Shown: positions 24,517 through 34,179 of the stretch, piece by piece
How positions within the stretch are numbered: the first letter of the stretch is position 1
Layout of the letters: the number at the start of each line of letters is the position of its first letter
Source of the DNA: Micromonospora polyrhachis
GTDB lineage: Bacteria > Actinomycetota > Actinomycetes > Mycobacteriales > Micromonosporaceae
Assembly (NCBI RefSeq): GCF_014203835.1
Contig: NZ_JACHJW010000001.1
Span: 2,689,176-2,753,175, forward strand
Length of the DNA stretch: 64,000 nucleotides
Direction of reading: 5' to 3'
Notes under the pieces: model-generated
Database searches by the model: none
Told to the model about the DNA's origin: nothing
The model's input: the letters and a program-made list of their open reading frames with translations, nothing else
Translations under genes and position numbers: made by a program

Positions 24517-25686
24517 TCAGGCCCAGACCTGCTGCGGCTCGGACCGGCGCTCCGCCAGCGACGGCGGGGCGTCGTACTCGCGTACCACGTTGTAGCGGGT
24601 ATCCCGCTCGACGGGACGGAAGCCGGCGTCCCAGATCAGGTTCAGCAGATCCTCGCGGTGCATCGTGTTCGGCGTGCCGTACGAGTCGGCATCGTGGGTG
24701 ATCTTGTATTCGACGACCGAACCGTCCAGGTCGTCCACCCCGAAGTTGAGCGACGTCTGAGCCACCGACAGCCCGTGCATCACCCAGAAGCACTTGACGT
24801 GCGGAATGTTGTCCAGCATCAGCCGGGACACCGCGAACGTCTTCAACGACTCGGCCGGCGACGCCATCGTGGTCCGCTCCTGGATCCGGTTGCGGATCTT
24901 GCCGTCCGCCGAGTCGACGAAGTCGTGCTGGTAGCGCAGCGGGATGAAGACCGCGAATCCACCGGTCTCGTCCTGGAGTTCGCGCAACCGCAGCACGTGG
25001 TCCACCCGGTGCCGGGGCTCCTCGATGTGGCCGTAGAGCATCGTCGCCGGGGTCTTCATGCCCTTCGAGTGGGCCAGCTTGTGGATTCGCGACCAGTCCT
25101 CCCAGTGGCAGGCGTGGTCGACGATGTGCTGGCGGACCTCCCAGTCGAAGATCTCCGCGCCACCGCCGGTCAGCGACTCCAGGCCGGCGTCCATCAGCTC
25201 GTCGAGGATCGCGTCGGCCGACAGGCCGCTGATCTTCTCGAACCACTGCACCTCGGTCGCGGTGAAGCACTTGAGCTTGATGTTCGGCAGCGCCGCCTTC
25301 AGCTCGCGCAGCACCTTCGGGTAGTAGCGCCAGGGCAGCGTCGGGTGCAGGCCGTTGACGATGTGCAGCTCGGTGAGATGCTCGTCCTCCATCTCCTTGG
25401 CCTTGCGGACCGCCTCCTCGATGCGCATCGTGTACGCGTCCTTCTCGCCAGGCTTGCGCTGGAAGGAGCAGTACGCGCAGGAAGCACTGCACACGTTGGT
25501 CAGGTTGAGGTGCCGGTTGACGTTGAACATCACCCGCTCGCCGTTCAGCTCCGTACGGCGGTGGTGGGCCAGTCGCCCCAGCCACGCCAGGTCGTCGCTG
25601 GCGTAGAGGTCCTCACCGTCCTGGCGGCTCAGCCGCTCCCCGGCGTATACCTTCTCTTCCAGCTCACGCTTGCGTCCGGCGTCCAT
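24517..25686 (-). CDS. mqnE: Aminofutalosine synthase
   Basis: A radical-SAM enzyme that joins 3-[(1-carboxyvinyl)oxy]benzoate with SAM to make 6-amino-6-deoxyfutalosine, an early step of the futalosine route to menaquinone. The 389-residue protein has the iron-sulfur motif C-x3-C-x2-C at Cys66, Cys70 and Cys73 (VCSASCAYC), then ELHIVNGLHPTLPW, LTGGGAEIFD, ATMLYGHIEEP and FIPLRYQ, all typical of MqnE rather than MqnC. ATG 25686 is preferred over an in-frame GTG at 25716. Other menaquinone genes (ubiX, mqnP, ubiD) lie further along the window. Confidence 0.95.
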   Translation of the reverse strand: MDAGRKRELEEKVYAGERLSRQDGEDLYASDDLAWLGRLAHHRRTELNGERVMFNVNRHLNLTNVCSASCAYCSFQRKPGEKDAYTMRIEEAVRKAKEMEDEHLTELHIVNGLHPTLPWRYYPKVLRELKAALPNIKLKCFTATEVQWFEKISGLSADAILDELMDAGLESLTGGGAEIFDWEVRQHIVDHACHWEDWSRIHKLAHSKGMKTPATMLYGHIEEPRHRVDHVLRLRELQDETGGFAVFIPLRYQHDFVDSADGKIRNRIQERTTMASPAESLKTFAVSRLMLDNIPHVKCFWVMHGLSVAQTSLNFGVDDLDGSVVEYKITHDADSYGTPNTMHREDLLNLIWDAGFRPVERDTRYNVVREYDAPPSLAERRSEPQQVWA

Positions 25687-25927
25687 GCCAGCCCGTCCCT
25701 TCCACCAGCGGTCCACGACCGAGCGTACGTGGCATCGGCGACCAACCGGACGGCCGGCCGCCGGGCAGCGACGTACTTCACCAGATTCTCAGTGTCTCGT
25801 TACCCGACAGCCAATCGACAACGGCGAAGCGGTGCGGTAAGACGAACTAGGACACGAGACACACTCGGTGCCAGAACACCCTGCCGCGCCACCCGCGCGG
25901 CTCTTCCATCGTCGGACGGGGGACAGG

Positions 25928-27385
25928 ATGGCCAAGAGCAGGCGCAGGCAGCAGGCCCGATCGGGCGAGACGGTTTCTCCAGTTCTTCGGCCGCTGGTCT
26001 GGTCCGCCGTGCTCGGTGCGGCGGTCGCCTTCGCCTTCGCCGCGCCGGTGTACGCCGAGCCGGCACTGCCCAACACCGTCCCCGACAGCGGTGCCCGTCC
26101 GCTGCCCATCGGCGGTCAGGTCCCACTCCCGGGTGCCCCGATCGGTGGAGTCACGCCCCCCGGTCTCGGGTTGCCCCTGGAACAGGGCCCCCTCGCCACG
26201 CAGATCTACCTCCAGCAGACCCAGGTCGCCATCCTGGGCCAGAGTCTGCTCACCCTGCGCCAGTCCCGCGACAACGCCCGCGTCGGGCTGGCCACCGCCG
26301 AGCACTCGCTGCGGATGGCGAACGATGCGCTGGCCAAGGCGCAGGTGGTCGCCGATGCCGCAGCCGCCGAGGCGCTCAAGAAGGCCGCCGCCCTGCCGCC
26401 CGGCTCGGTCGATCCCGACCTACGCGGGCTCGGCGCGCTCAACCGGCTGCAGAAGGGCCAGCACAGCGGCAGCGACACCAGTGCCCCGGCACGGGAACTG
26501 GGCCGGGCTCGGGACGCCCAGCAGGCTGCCAGCCAGCAGCTCCTGGGGGCGCAGACCGCCGTCACGAACGCTGATCAGGAGTTCACCAAGACCGAGGCCG
26601 AGTACCAGAGGTTGGAGGCTGCCCTCCGAAAGCTCCGGCAGGACAACATCGAGCAGATCGAGGCCCTGGAGCGGGCGCAGGAGGCCGCCGAGCAGCGGCT
26701 CGGCGAGCAGTACCTCAAGGACACCGACGTCAACGGCATGCGGGCCAACCCTCGCGCGCTGGCCGCCGTCAGCTACGCCCTCGCCCAACTCGGCGACCCC
26801 TACCTCTGGGGTGCCGAGGGACCGAACCGGTTCGACTGCTCCGGGCTGATGTGGGCGGCCTATCGGTCACCGAAGGCGAACTACCGGGGTCTGCCCCGGG
26901 TGGCCAAGGACCAGTACTACGCCACCCGCAACCGGCCGGTCGCCCGGCACAACCTGCTCCCCGGCGATCTGCTGTTCTTCGCCTCAACGAGCAGCTGGAC
27001 CAGCGTCCACCACGTCGCTATGTACATCGGTGACGGCAAGATGGTGCACGCCCCCACCGCCGGTGACGTGGTGAAGCGGTCGGTCGTCCCATGGTCGCGT
27101 CTCTATGCCGCGACCCGGGTGCTCGACGCCGTGCCGGTCACGCCGACCAGTCCGCCGCCCTCGAAGCCCCCCACCAGCAGCCCATCGCCGACGCCCACCA
27201 AGTCGCCGACGACCCCGCCCACCACGCCGCCGACGACCCCGCCCACGACGCCGCCGACGACCCCGCCCACCACGACGTCGCCTTCCCCGACGGCCACCCC
27301 ATCGGTCTCCCCGACGGCCGGACCGACCCCGACCGGTGGTTCGGCCGGACCGGAGCCGACCGGCGGCACGGCCGGACCGGAGTAG
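25928..27385 (+). CDS. Secreted NlpC/P60 peptidoglycan hydrolase
   Basis: A 485-residue exported endopeptidase. The ATG at 25928 follows a gggga site; an upstream GTG at 25868 in frame is less likely. It has a basic head, a signal/anchor (about residues 20-42 ending YAEP), a long coiled-coil region (about 95-265) and the NlpC/P60 domain (about 280-395) with Cys304 in FDCSG, His362 in HHVAMYIG and His374 in MVHAP. The last ~85 residues are a Pro/Thr/Ser-rich tail of TTPP repeats ending in Gly/Glu. The coiled coil suggests control by an FtsX-type partner, as in RipC-like hydrolases (inference). Confidence 0.92.
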   Translation: MAKSRRRQQARSGETVSPVLRPLVWSAVLGAAVAFAFAAPVYAEPALPNTVPDSGARPLPIGGQVPLPGAPIGGVTPPGLGLPLEQGPLATQIYLQQTQVAILGQSLLTLRQSRDNARVGLATAEHSLRMANDALAKAQVVADAAAAEALKKAAALPPGSVDPDLRGLGALNRLQKGQHSGSDTSAPARELGRARDAQQAASQQLLGAQTAVTNADQEFTKTEAEYQRLEAALRKLRQDNIEQIEALERAQEAAEQRLGEQYLKDTDVNGMRANPRALAAVSYALAQLGDPYLWGAEGPNRFDCSGLMWAAYRSPKANYRGLPRVAKDQYYATRNRPVARHNLLPGDLLFFASTSSWTSVHHVAMYIGDGKMVHAPTAGDVVKRSVVPWSRLYAATRVLDAVPVTPTSPPPSKPPTSSPSPTPTKSPTTPPTTPPTTPPTTPPTTPPTTTSPSPTATPSVSPTAGPTPTGGSAGPEPTGGTAGPE

Positions 27386-27513
27386 AGCGCCAGCTGACGC
27401 GCCAAGTGCGGACTCCGGCTGTGCGCTCGGGCGTGAGTATGGCACCGTGAGTCCGAAGTACTACCGGACCGACGCCAGCGGTCCGGGCGCGAGCGTGGGC
27501 GCGGGAGGCAGCA

Positions 27514-29427
27514 ATGGACGAAAATCAGGGTTCGCCACACGAGGCGGACCCCGCCCCGCAGCCCGGTACGGCACCCGAGACCGCTGCCGAACTGAGTGAG
27601 GAGTCAGCCGAGCTGACCCCGTTGCCACCGCCACCGCCCGTCGGGACCACGGTGCCCGCCGCACCCGAGCCGGCCCAGCCCGAGGCGTACGAGCCCCCGC
27701 CCGCCCCACCGGCCGGGGCACTGTGGCCGACTCGCCCCACACCACCGGCTATGGAACAGGCGATCACCACTACCGAGCCAGGAGCTTCCGCCTCGACGGC
27801 TGCGCCGACCGGCGCCTCTGCGACCGGGACCTCCACGATCGGGGCCTCCACGATCGGGGCCTCCGCGATCGGGGCCTCCGCGGCCGTAGCCGCAAACGAG
27901 GCGGCAACCGTACGGGGGCGGGCCAGTGTGGCGGTGAGCGTTCCGCCCAGCACCAAGGGCGTCGAGCAGGTACGCACCGAGCCGACCGCCGGTACGACGT
28001 ACCGGGCGAGTGATCTCGGCGCTGCCGCCGTTCCGACGCCGGATGACACCTCGGCGAAGTCGCCACAAGAGTCGCCGGCATCAGCAGTCGCCTCGGTGCC
28101 AGTCTCAGCTTCCGCGTCCGCGCCGGTTTCCGTGTCCGCCTCGGCGTCCGTGCCAGCTTCCGCGTCCGCGCCGGTTTCCGTGTCCGCCTCGGCGTCCGTG
28201 CCAGCTTCCGCATCCGCCTCAGCTTCCGCGTCCGCGCCGGTTTCCGCCTCGGCGTCCGCGCCAGCCCTGGTCGGTGCGTCCGCAGCCGGCATCATGCCCG
28301 CGTACACGTTGCCAGAGGCTGTTCTGCCGGCCGGGTCGCCTGGCTTCGCCCCGAGCGCCGCGTCCTCACCCCTGGTGCCCGCCCAGCGCAGTGCACCACC
28401 GGCCGAGTCCATCCCGGCCCGGGCGGCCGTGTCAGTGCCGAAATTGCCGCCCGTGACCGCGCACGAGGTCGCCACCATTCCCGCTGCGGCTGGCAGCGCC
28501 AAGGTCTACCAGGCTGGTGCAGCCAATCCAGCGCAGCTTCCCGCGCCGACCCAGCCCCCGGATCCGGTCGAGCCACCCGAGCCGGTCCGGCCACCCGACC
28601 CGGCCCAGCCTCCGGCACCGGAACCACCCAGCCCGCCCGGCCCCGGGCCGGCTCCCTCCCCGTTCCCGGCACCACCGAAACCGGTGCCGCCGGGGCCACC
28701 ACCGCCGGGTCCGACCCCACCGGGTCCGACCCCACCGCCACCCGCGCCGGCACCGACCCCACCGCCAGCGCCCACTCCGCCTGCCCCGCCACCGGCACCG
28801 CCGTACCCGCCGGCACCGCCGGCACCCGCGCCACCCGGCCCGATGCCGGTGCCGCCCTTCCCGCCGCCACCAGCCATGGCCACCCCATCGGCGACCGCTG
28901 CCGCCTCGTCGGTCGCGGGTCCGACCGGCTACACACTGCCGCCGGTCACCGCGCCAGGCACTAGTTCCTCGGTCAGTGTCACATCCTCGGCGGACCTGTT
29001 CCCGTCAGCACCGTTCCCGTCGCCGTCAGTGCCGTCAGCACCGTTCCCGTCGCCGTCAGTTCCGGCTTCGTCGACGACAGCGGTGCTGCCGACGCCATAC
29101 GGTCAGCTCTCCACGCCACCGGGCAACGCGCCGGTGGTGCCCCGTCAACCAACACCGGGACGGGTGTACGGAAGTCCGGACGGCAGCGCTCCCGCCGAGA
29201 TGACGGTGGCCCTCCCCCTCCGAGATCCATCGGAGACCACAGGCTCGCTGACCGGCCACATCCTCGCCCAGGGCTGGGCCGACACGCCGGACTCGGCGGG
29301 TAGCACCGCCAAGGTGATGATCATGCTGCTGGTGGGCCTCGGCATCGTCGTCGTGATCGGTTTGGTTCTCGCCATCACCGCCGGCGACGCCATCAGCAGC
29401 GTTTTCAACGGAATCCTGGGCGGCTGA
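27514..29427 (+). CDS. Proline/alanine/serine-rich tail-anchored protein
   Basis: A 637-residue protein almost wholly of low complexity. It has an acidic head, an Ala/Ser/Thr region with TIGAS repeats (about 105-125), an Ala-Ser-Val region with two 16-residue repeats (48 bp each, from 28108 and 28156), then a Pro-rich block (about 345-455). One membrane segment lies near the C-terminus (about 600-624, IMLLVGLGIVVVIGLVLAI). It is probably a cytoplasmic or wall-spanning stalk anchored by its tail. It follows the NlpC/P60 hydrolase by 128 bases. No catalytic domain is visible. Confidence 0.7.
   Translation: MDENQGSPHEADPAPQPGTAPETAAELSEESAELTPLPPPPPVGTTVPAAPEPAQPEAYEPPPAPPAGALWPTRPTPPAMEQAITTTEPGASASTAAPTGASATGTSTIGASTIGASAIGASAAVAANEAATVRGRASVAVSVPPSTKGVEQVRTEPTAGTTYRASDLGAAAVPTPDDTSAKSPQESPASAVASVPVSASASAPVSVSASASVPASASAPVSVSASASVPASASASASASAPVSASASAPALVGASAAGIMPAYTLPEAVLPAGSPGFAPSAASSPLVPAQRSAPPAESIPARAAVSVPKLPPVTAHEVATIPAAAGSAKVYQAGAANPAQLPAPTQPPDPVEPPEPVRPPDPAQPPAPEPPSPPGPGPAPSPFPAPPKPVPPGPPPPGPTPPGPTPPPPAPAPTPPPAPTPPAPPPAPPYPPAPPAPAPPGPMPVPPFPPPPAMATPSATAAASSVAGPTGYTLPPVTAPGTSSSVSVTSSADLFPSAPFPSPSVPSAPFPSPSVPASSTTAVLPTPYGQLSTPPGNAPVVPRQPTPGRVYGSPDGSAPAEMTVALPLRDPSETTGSLTGHILAQGWADTPDSAGSTAKVMIMLLVGLGIVVVIGLVLAITAGDAISSVFNGILGG
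28108..28203 (+). repeat. 48-bp tandem repeat in the Ala/Ser region
   Basis: Two consecutive 48-bp units (28108-28155, 28156-28203) encode ASASAPVSVSASASVP twice; degenerate copies continue to about 28260. Confidence 0.8.
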
Positions 29428-29446
29428 AGTCAGCTACGACTGTTAT

Positions 29447-29491
29447 GCACGACACTGTCAAGGGTGAGCCTGCCCACTGGGAGTGTCGTGC
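29447..29491. terminator. Stem-loop after the proline-rich protein gene
   Basis: Arms 29447-29456 (gcacgacact) and 29482-29491 are perfect 10-bp complements around a 25-base loop, 20 bases after the stop codon. It could terminate the upstream gene or act in the leader of the helicase gene; position favours a terminator. Confidence 0.45.
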
Positions 29492-29647
29492 GGGTGGCGA
29501 CTGCGCCGGACACCCGTACACTTGCGGTAATCACTGACCTGGCGTGCCCACCGCACGCCCTTGGGCGATCTTGCGGGCGATTCAGCGGCGGAGTTTGCGT
29601 GCCGTGGCGGGCCATCGCGAAGATGCGCCCCGCTTGAGAGGTTTTTC

Positions 29648-31399
29648 TTGACGTCCTTCGCTGACCCCAGCACGTTCCCGTCCGTCCTCGACGCCCCGGT
29701 CGACGAGACCGAGTCGACCACCACCCCCGCTGCGACGCCGGAGGTCGCGGCCCCCACCTTCATCTCTCTCGGTCTGCCCAAGGACCTCGTCCGGGCACTC
29801 AACCGGGAAGGCATCACCACCCCGTTCCCGATCCAGCAGGCCACCGTGCCGGACGCGCTGGCCGGACGGGACGTACTAGGCCGTGGCCAGACGGGCTCCG
29901 GCAAGACCCTGGCCTTCGGGCTGCCCATGCTCGCCCGCATGGCGGCCGGCGGTCGGGCCCGGCCGCTGCACCCTCGGGCCCTCGTCCTGGTGCCGACGCG
30001 GGAACTCGCCATGCAGGTCAACGACGCCCTCATGCCGTTGGGCAAGTCGGTCGGTGTGTTCCTCAAGACGGCGGTCGGCGGCGTGCCGTACGACCGGCAG
30101 ATCGACTCGCTGCGTCGCGGTGTCGAGATCATCGTGGCCACCCCGGGTCGCCTCGGCGACCTGATCTCGCGGGGCGTCTGCAACCTCGACGACATCGAGG
30201 TCACCGTCCTGGACGAGGCCGACCAGATGGCCGACATGGGCTTCCTGCCCGACGTCACCGAGTTGCTGGCCAAGACGCCGGCCGGCGCGCAGCGGCTGCT
30301 CTTCTCGGCGACTCTCGACGGTGACGTGGACACGCTGGTCAAGCGGTTCATGACCGATCCGGTCACCCACTCGACCGCCCCGCCGACCGCCGCTGTGTCC
30401 ACCATGGACCACCACCTGCTGCTGATCCCGCCGCACGACAAGTTCGCGGTTGCCGCGTCCATCGCCGCCCGGCAGGGTCGCACCATGATGTTCGCGCGGA
30501 CCCAGATGGGCGTCGACCGGTTGGTCGAACAGTTCGCCGCGGTCGGCGTACGCGCCGGTGCGTTGCACGGCGGCAAGACCCAGCGGGTACGCACCCGTAC
30601 CCTCGCCGAGTTCAAAGAGGGGCGGATGAACGTCCTGGTCGCCACAGACGTGGCCGCCCGGGGCATTCACGTCGACGGGGTGTCCCTCGTCGTACACGTC
30701 GACCCGCCGAAGGACCCGAAGGACTACCTGCACCGCGCGGGTCGTACCGCCCGGGCCGGCGAGTCGGGTGCGGTGGCCACCCTGGTCCTGCCCAAGCAGC
30801 GCCGTACGACGTTGGCGATGCTGGAGAAGGCCGGTGTCGAGCCGGCCCAGACCCGGGTCCGGTCTGGTGACGCCGCCCTGACCGAGCTGACCGGAGCGCA
30901 GGAACCCAGCGGTGTCCCGGTGGTCGACGAACCGGCACCGCCACGCCGTGGGGAACGCCGACACGGGGACCGCCCACGGGGTGAACGCCGGTTCGGTGAC
31001 CGCCCCACCGGCGGACGCCGCTTCGAGGACCGCCCGCAGGGCGAACGCCGATTCGGTGACCGCCCGCAAGGCGAACGCCGGTTCGGTGACCGCCCCACCG
31101 GCGAACGCCGCTTCGAGGACCGCCCGCAGGGCGAACGCCGATTCGGCGATCGGGACCGGGCTGACCGGGGCGAGCGCCGCTCCGGTGACGGAAACTTTGG
31201 CGAACGGCGTGGCAGCCGGCCGGGTGGTGGCTGGCACTCGGGAGATCGCCAGGGCGGGTACCGCCACGAGGGTCGCGCCCGGGACCACCGGGACGAGCGC
31301 CCACGCGATGACCGTTCCTGGGCTGACCGGCCCCGCGACGAGCGGGCCGCCACCGGCGAGCGACGGTTCTCCGGGCGCCGCCCGACGCGTACCCACTGA
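29648..31399 (+). CDS. DEAD-box RNA helicase
   Basis: A 583-residue ATP-dependent RNA helicase. It starts at TTG 29648 with gagagg upstream. Motifs in order: Q motif GITTPFPIQQ, motif I GQTGSGKT (residues 80-87), PTRELA, TPGR, motif II DEAD (189-192), SAT, and motif VI HRAGRTARAG. The core ends near residue 400. The remaining ~170 residues are a basic, Arg/Gly-rich tail of near-identical ~10-residue units (GERRFGDRPQ type), a likely RNA-binding tail. Such helicases remodel RNA in cold stress or ribosome assembly. Confidence 0.95.
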   Translation: MTSFADPSTFPSVLDAPVDETESTTTPAATPEVAAPTFISLGLPKDLVRALNREGITTPFPIQQATVPDALAGRDVLGRGQTGSGKTLAFGLPMLARMAAGGRARPLHPRALVLVPTRELAMQVNDALMPLGKSVGVFLKTAVGGVPYDRQIDSLRRGVEIIVATPGRLGDLISRGVCNLDDIEVTVLDEADQMADMGFLPDVTELLAKTPAGAQRLLFSATLDGDVDTLVKRFMTDPVTHSTAPPTAAVSTMDHHLLLIPPHDKFAVAASIAARQGRTMMFARTQMGVDRLVEQFAAVGVRAGALHGGKTQRVRTRTLAEFKEGRMNVLVATDVAARGIHVDGVSLVVHVDPPKDPKDYLHRAGRTARAGESGAVATLVLPKQRRTTLAMLEKAGVEPAQTRVRSGDAALTELTGAQEPSGVPVVDEPAPPRRGERRHGDRPRGERRFGDRPTGGRRFEDRPQGERRFGDRPQGERRFGDRPTGERRFEDRPQGERRFGDRDRADRGERRSGDGNFGERRGSRPGGGWHSGDRQGGYRHEGRARDHRDERPRDDRSWADRPRDERAATGERRFSGRRPTRTH

Positions 31400-31527
31400 T
31401 CGTCAGCACCGACACGAGCGCCGTTGTCGCGGAGAGGTGGGACCGAACGGTCCACCGATTCCCGGCAACGGCGTTCTCGTCGTACGGTTGGCGCGCCAGC
31501 AGAGCTCACGGAGGGTAACCTCCGCTC

Positions 31528-32163
31528 ATGCCGACCATGCCGAAGTCAGTCTTCTGGTCCCGGATCGACACCGCCGGCAGCGACCATGCGCTGTTCGACG
31601 ACCGGCGCGGCCTCAGTGCGCGGGGTGTCGGATTGTCCGTCGACCCACTGCCCTACACCTGCCGGTACGAGTTGGTCACCGACGAGACCTGGAGCCCCAC
31701 CCGGCTGGAGGTGAGCGTCGAGGGCGCCGGCTGGCTCCGTACGCTCCGGCTGGAGCGGGCCGCCGGCCAGTGGCGGGCGAGCACCGCGGAACAGGGCGAC
31801 CTGGCCGCCGCACTCCGCGCGATCGGCCGCCCGGACGCTGGGCTGCCGGGCACGGAGGACCCTGACCAGTTCGGCGACGCGATCGACGTCGACCTTGGAA
31901 ACGCCCCGCTGTTCAACACCCTGCCGGTACGTCGGCTCGGTCTGCTCGACGCCGAACCGGGTACGGCGTACCGGCTCACCGTCGTCTGGGTGCAGGTGCC
32001 GAGCCTGGTGGTGATCCCGGCCGAGCAGGTCTATACAGCCCTCGGATCGGGCCGGGTACGGTTCGCCAGCGAGGGCTTCACCGCGGACCTGCAACTCGAT
32101 GCCAACGGCTACGTCGAGCACTATCCGGGGCTGGCCGAGCGCCGCGAGCCAGCGGCACGTTAG
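31528..32163 (+). CDS. Putative glycolipid-binding protein (DUF1089)
   Basis: A 211-residue protein matching the PF06475 putative glycolipid-binding family: FWSRIDTAGSDHALFDD at the start, YELVTDETWSPTRLEV, LDVDLGNAPLFNTLPVRRLGL in the middle, and a VVWVQVPSLVV / LDANGYVEHYPGL ending. It has no signal peptide. The family name comes from limited data and the substrate is unknown. It is convergent with the PLP enzyme gene, with a shared palindrome between them. Confidence 0.85.
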   Translation: MPTMPKSVFWSRIDTAGSDHALFDDRRGLSARGVGLSVDPLPYTCRYELVTDETWSPTRLEVSVEGAGWLRTLRLERAAGQWRASTAEQGDLAAALRAIGRPDAGLPGTEDPDQFGDAIDVDLGNAPLFNTLPVRRLGLLDAEPGTAYRLTVVWVQVPSLVVIPAEQVYTALGSGRVRFASEGFTADLQLDANGYVEHYPGLAERREPAAR

Positions 32164-32180
32164 ACACGCCCTCCTGCGTC

Positions 32181-32232
32181 AGGAAGGGCCCCTTCCCAAG
32201 GTCGAGGGCGATGAGAAGAGGCGCTCCTTCCC
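32181..32232. repeat. GGGCCC-type palindrome, imperfect copy; bidirectional terminator
   Basis: The left arm (aggaagggccccttccc from about 32180) and the right arm around 32214-32232 form an imperfect stem. The loop carries ggcgatgagaag, homologous to the agcgataagaag of the copy at 18456-18513. It lies between convergent genes that end at 32163 and 32237. Confidence 0.7.
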
Positions 32233-32236
32233 TGTC

Positions 32237-33328
32237 TCAGAGTGGCCAGGTGCCGGTGGCCAGGAACCGCTCGATGGTGGCCAGGTGTGGGGCAAGGTCC
32301 AGGCCCTGCCCGGCCACCCACTCGTCGGCGTAGTAGGTGTCGGTGTAGCGCTCGCCGCCGTCGCAGAGCAGGGTCACCACCGAGCCGGTCTCCCCGGCTG
32401 CCCGCATCCGGGCGATGATGCCGAAGGCCCCCCACAGGTTGGTGCCGGTCGAACCCCCCACCCGTCGCCCCAGTACGTCTGAGGCCGCCCGCATGGCGGC
32501 CAGGGACGCCGCATCCGGGACCTGGCACATCCGGTCCACCACGGCCGGCTGGAAGGACGGTTCGACCGTGGGCCGGCCGATCCCCTCGATCCGCGATCCC
32601 TGGCCGGTCGACGTGGACCAGTCGCCGTCGCGCCAGGCCGGATAGAAGGCGGAGTTCTCCGGGTCGACCACGCACAGCTTCGTTGGCAGCCGCTGGTAAC
32701 GGGCGTACCGGCCGATGGTGGCGCTGGTGCCTCCGGTCCCCGCGCCGACGACGATCCAGGACGGGACAGGGTACCGTTCGAGCGCCATCTGGGTGTAGAT
32801 CGACTCGGCGATGTTGTTGTTGCCCCGCCAGTCGGTGGCGCGCTCGGCGTAGGTGAACTGGTCCATGAAGTGCCCGCCCCGGTCCTCGGCGAGCCAACGG
32901 GCCTCGATCACGACCTTGGCGGGGTCGTCGACCAGATGGCACTGGCCGCCCTGGAACTCGATCAGAGCGATCTTCTCCCCCGAGGTGGAGGCGGGCATGA
33001 CGGCGATGAACGGGAGCCCGAGCATCCGGGCGAAGTACGCCTCGGAGACGGCCGTCGACCCGGACGACGCCTCCACGATCGTGGTGCGGGGGCCGATCCA
33101 GCCGTTGCAGAGGCCGTACAGGAACAGGGACCGGGCCAATCGGTGCTTGAGTGAGCCGGTGGGGTGCACCGACTCGTCCTTGAGGTAGAGGTCGACCCCC
33201 CAGTCGCGGGGCAACGGAAAGGGCAGCAGGTGGGTGTCGGCCGACCGGTTGGCGTCCGCCTCCACCTGGGCGATCGCATCAATCGTCCAGGCGCGGTCAG
33301 CATCGTTACACCGGTCCAGAGGTTTCAT
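32237..33328 (-). CDS. PLP-dependent cysteine synthase-family enzyme, probable cysteine desulfhydrase
   Basis: A 363-residue fold-type II PLP enzyme. It has the PLP-lysine segment [11 protein letters not shown] (Lys about residue 62), then [29 protein letters not shown] (phosphate-binding loop), and the C-terminal [12 protein letters not shown]. It resembles the actinobacterial group that includes M. tuberculosis Cds1, which degrades cysteine to pyruvate, ammonia and sulfide, more than biosynthetic CysK/CysM. An Lrp/AsnC regulator lies just upstream on the same strand, as is common for cysteine-detoxifying enzymes. Function is inferred. Confidence 0.85.
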   Translation of the reverse strand: MKPLDRCNDADRAWTIDAIAQVEADANRSADTHLLPFPLPRDWGVDLYLKDESVHPTGSLKHRLARSLFLYGLCNGWIGPRTTIVEASSGSTAVSEAYFARMLGLPFIAVMPASTSGEKIALIEFQGGQCHLVDDPAKVVIEARWLAEDRGGHFMDQFTYAERATDWRGNNNIAESIYTQMALERYPVPSWIVVGAGTGGTSATIGRYARYQRLPTKLCVVDPENSAFYPAWRDGDWSTSTGQGSRIEGIGRPTVEPSFQPAVVDRMCQVPDAASLAAMRAASDVLGRRVGGSTGTNLWGAFGIIARMRAAGETGSVVTLLCDGGERYTDTYYADEWVAGQGLDLAPHLATIERFLATGTWPL

Positions 33329-33362
33329 GTCGCGACCGTAACAAGTTTCCGTGCCTCCGCAG

Positions 33363-33422
33363 CAGCCCGACCGGCAGCCCGACCGGCAGCCCGACCGGCA
33401 GCCCGACCGGCAGCCCGACCGG
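33363..33422. repeat. Five exact 12-bp tandem repeats
   Basis: Five exact copies of cagcccgaccgg occupy 33363-33422, upstream of the desulfhydrase start (33328) and downstream of the lrp stop (33477). A length-variable minisatellite is likely. Confidence 0.9.
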
Positions 33423-33476
33423 GCTGACACATGCGGTCCACGGCGAGCCGGTCCCGCCGGCCTGTCGGATCCGGCT

Positions 33477-33929
33477 TCAGGAGGGGGTGATGGGCTGTGG
33501 CCGGTTCTCCCACTTGGTGGAGAGCGCAATCGCGGTACGTGTCGACGCCACGCCGGCCGTCCGATTCAGTCGTACGATCAGCAACTCCAACTCGGCGATG
33601 GTGCCGACCCTGGCCTTGAGTAGGAAGGATTCCACGCCGGCCATGAAGTAGCAGGACTCGATCTCGGGCATGGCGCGGATGGTTTCGAGCACGTCGTCGG
33701 TATCGCCACCGGAGTCCTGGACGATGCCGATCAGGGCGGTGACACCCAACCCGACCGCTTCTGGCTCCACGTCGGCCCGATAGCCGCGAATCACGCCACC
33801 GGCTTCCAACTTGCCGACCCGCTCGTGCACGGCCGGGGCGGAGAGGCTGACCTGTCGGGCCAGCTCGGCGTAGGAGAGCCGGGCGTTGCCACGCAGCAAC
33901 TCCACAAGCCTCAGATCGATGGCATCCAC
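33477..33929 (-). CDS. Lrp/AsnC-family transcriptional regulator
   Basis: A 150-residue regulator. It has an N-terminal helix-turn-helix ([25 protein letters not shown], then [18 protein letters not shown]) and a C-terminal RAM ligand-binding domain (about 65-145, with [12 protein letters not shown] and ESFLLKARV). Lrp-type regulators bind amino acids. It precedes the cysteine desulfhydrase-like gene on the same strand and is divergent from bldC, which suggests local control by cysteine or a related amino acid, as for DecR in E. coli (inference by analogy). Confidence 0.93.
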   Translation of the reverse strand: MDAIDLRLVELLRGNARLSYAELARQVSLSAPAVHERVGKLEAGGVIRGYRADVEPEAVGLGVTALIGIVQDSGGDTDDVLETIRAMPEIESCYFMAGVESFLLKARVGTIAELELLIVRLNRTAGVASTRTAIALSTKWENRPQPITPS

Positions 33930-34179
33930 GGAGTGTGACCCTAACCGGGCGGATGAGCCGTCCTGCGGGCGGTAAAACCTTGCCTGGCGACAAAGAGATT
34001 AAATAACGCAAATCGTAGCAGCCCAACCCCCCAAAAAGTGCGTTTTCGCGTTTGCCGGACACGCCACTCTCACGATGCTGTAATTGCCATACGTCCCTTA
34101 CGAGGTCTCTGGCAGCCACCTGTCCGGGGGACGGTCCTACCTACCAGTCCGGAGGCTTCGGCGACGCGAGGAGGGGGCT

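Noticed and set aside
29876-31396. A ~500-codon open frame antisense to the DEAD-box helicase
   Set aside because: The plus strand carries all helicase motifs; the antisense protein has no domain and mirrors codon bias.
33363-33422. A CRISPR array
   Set aside because: The 12-bp units are directly adjacent with no spacers, and no cas gene is present.
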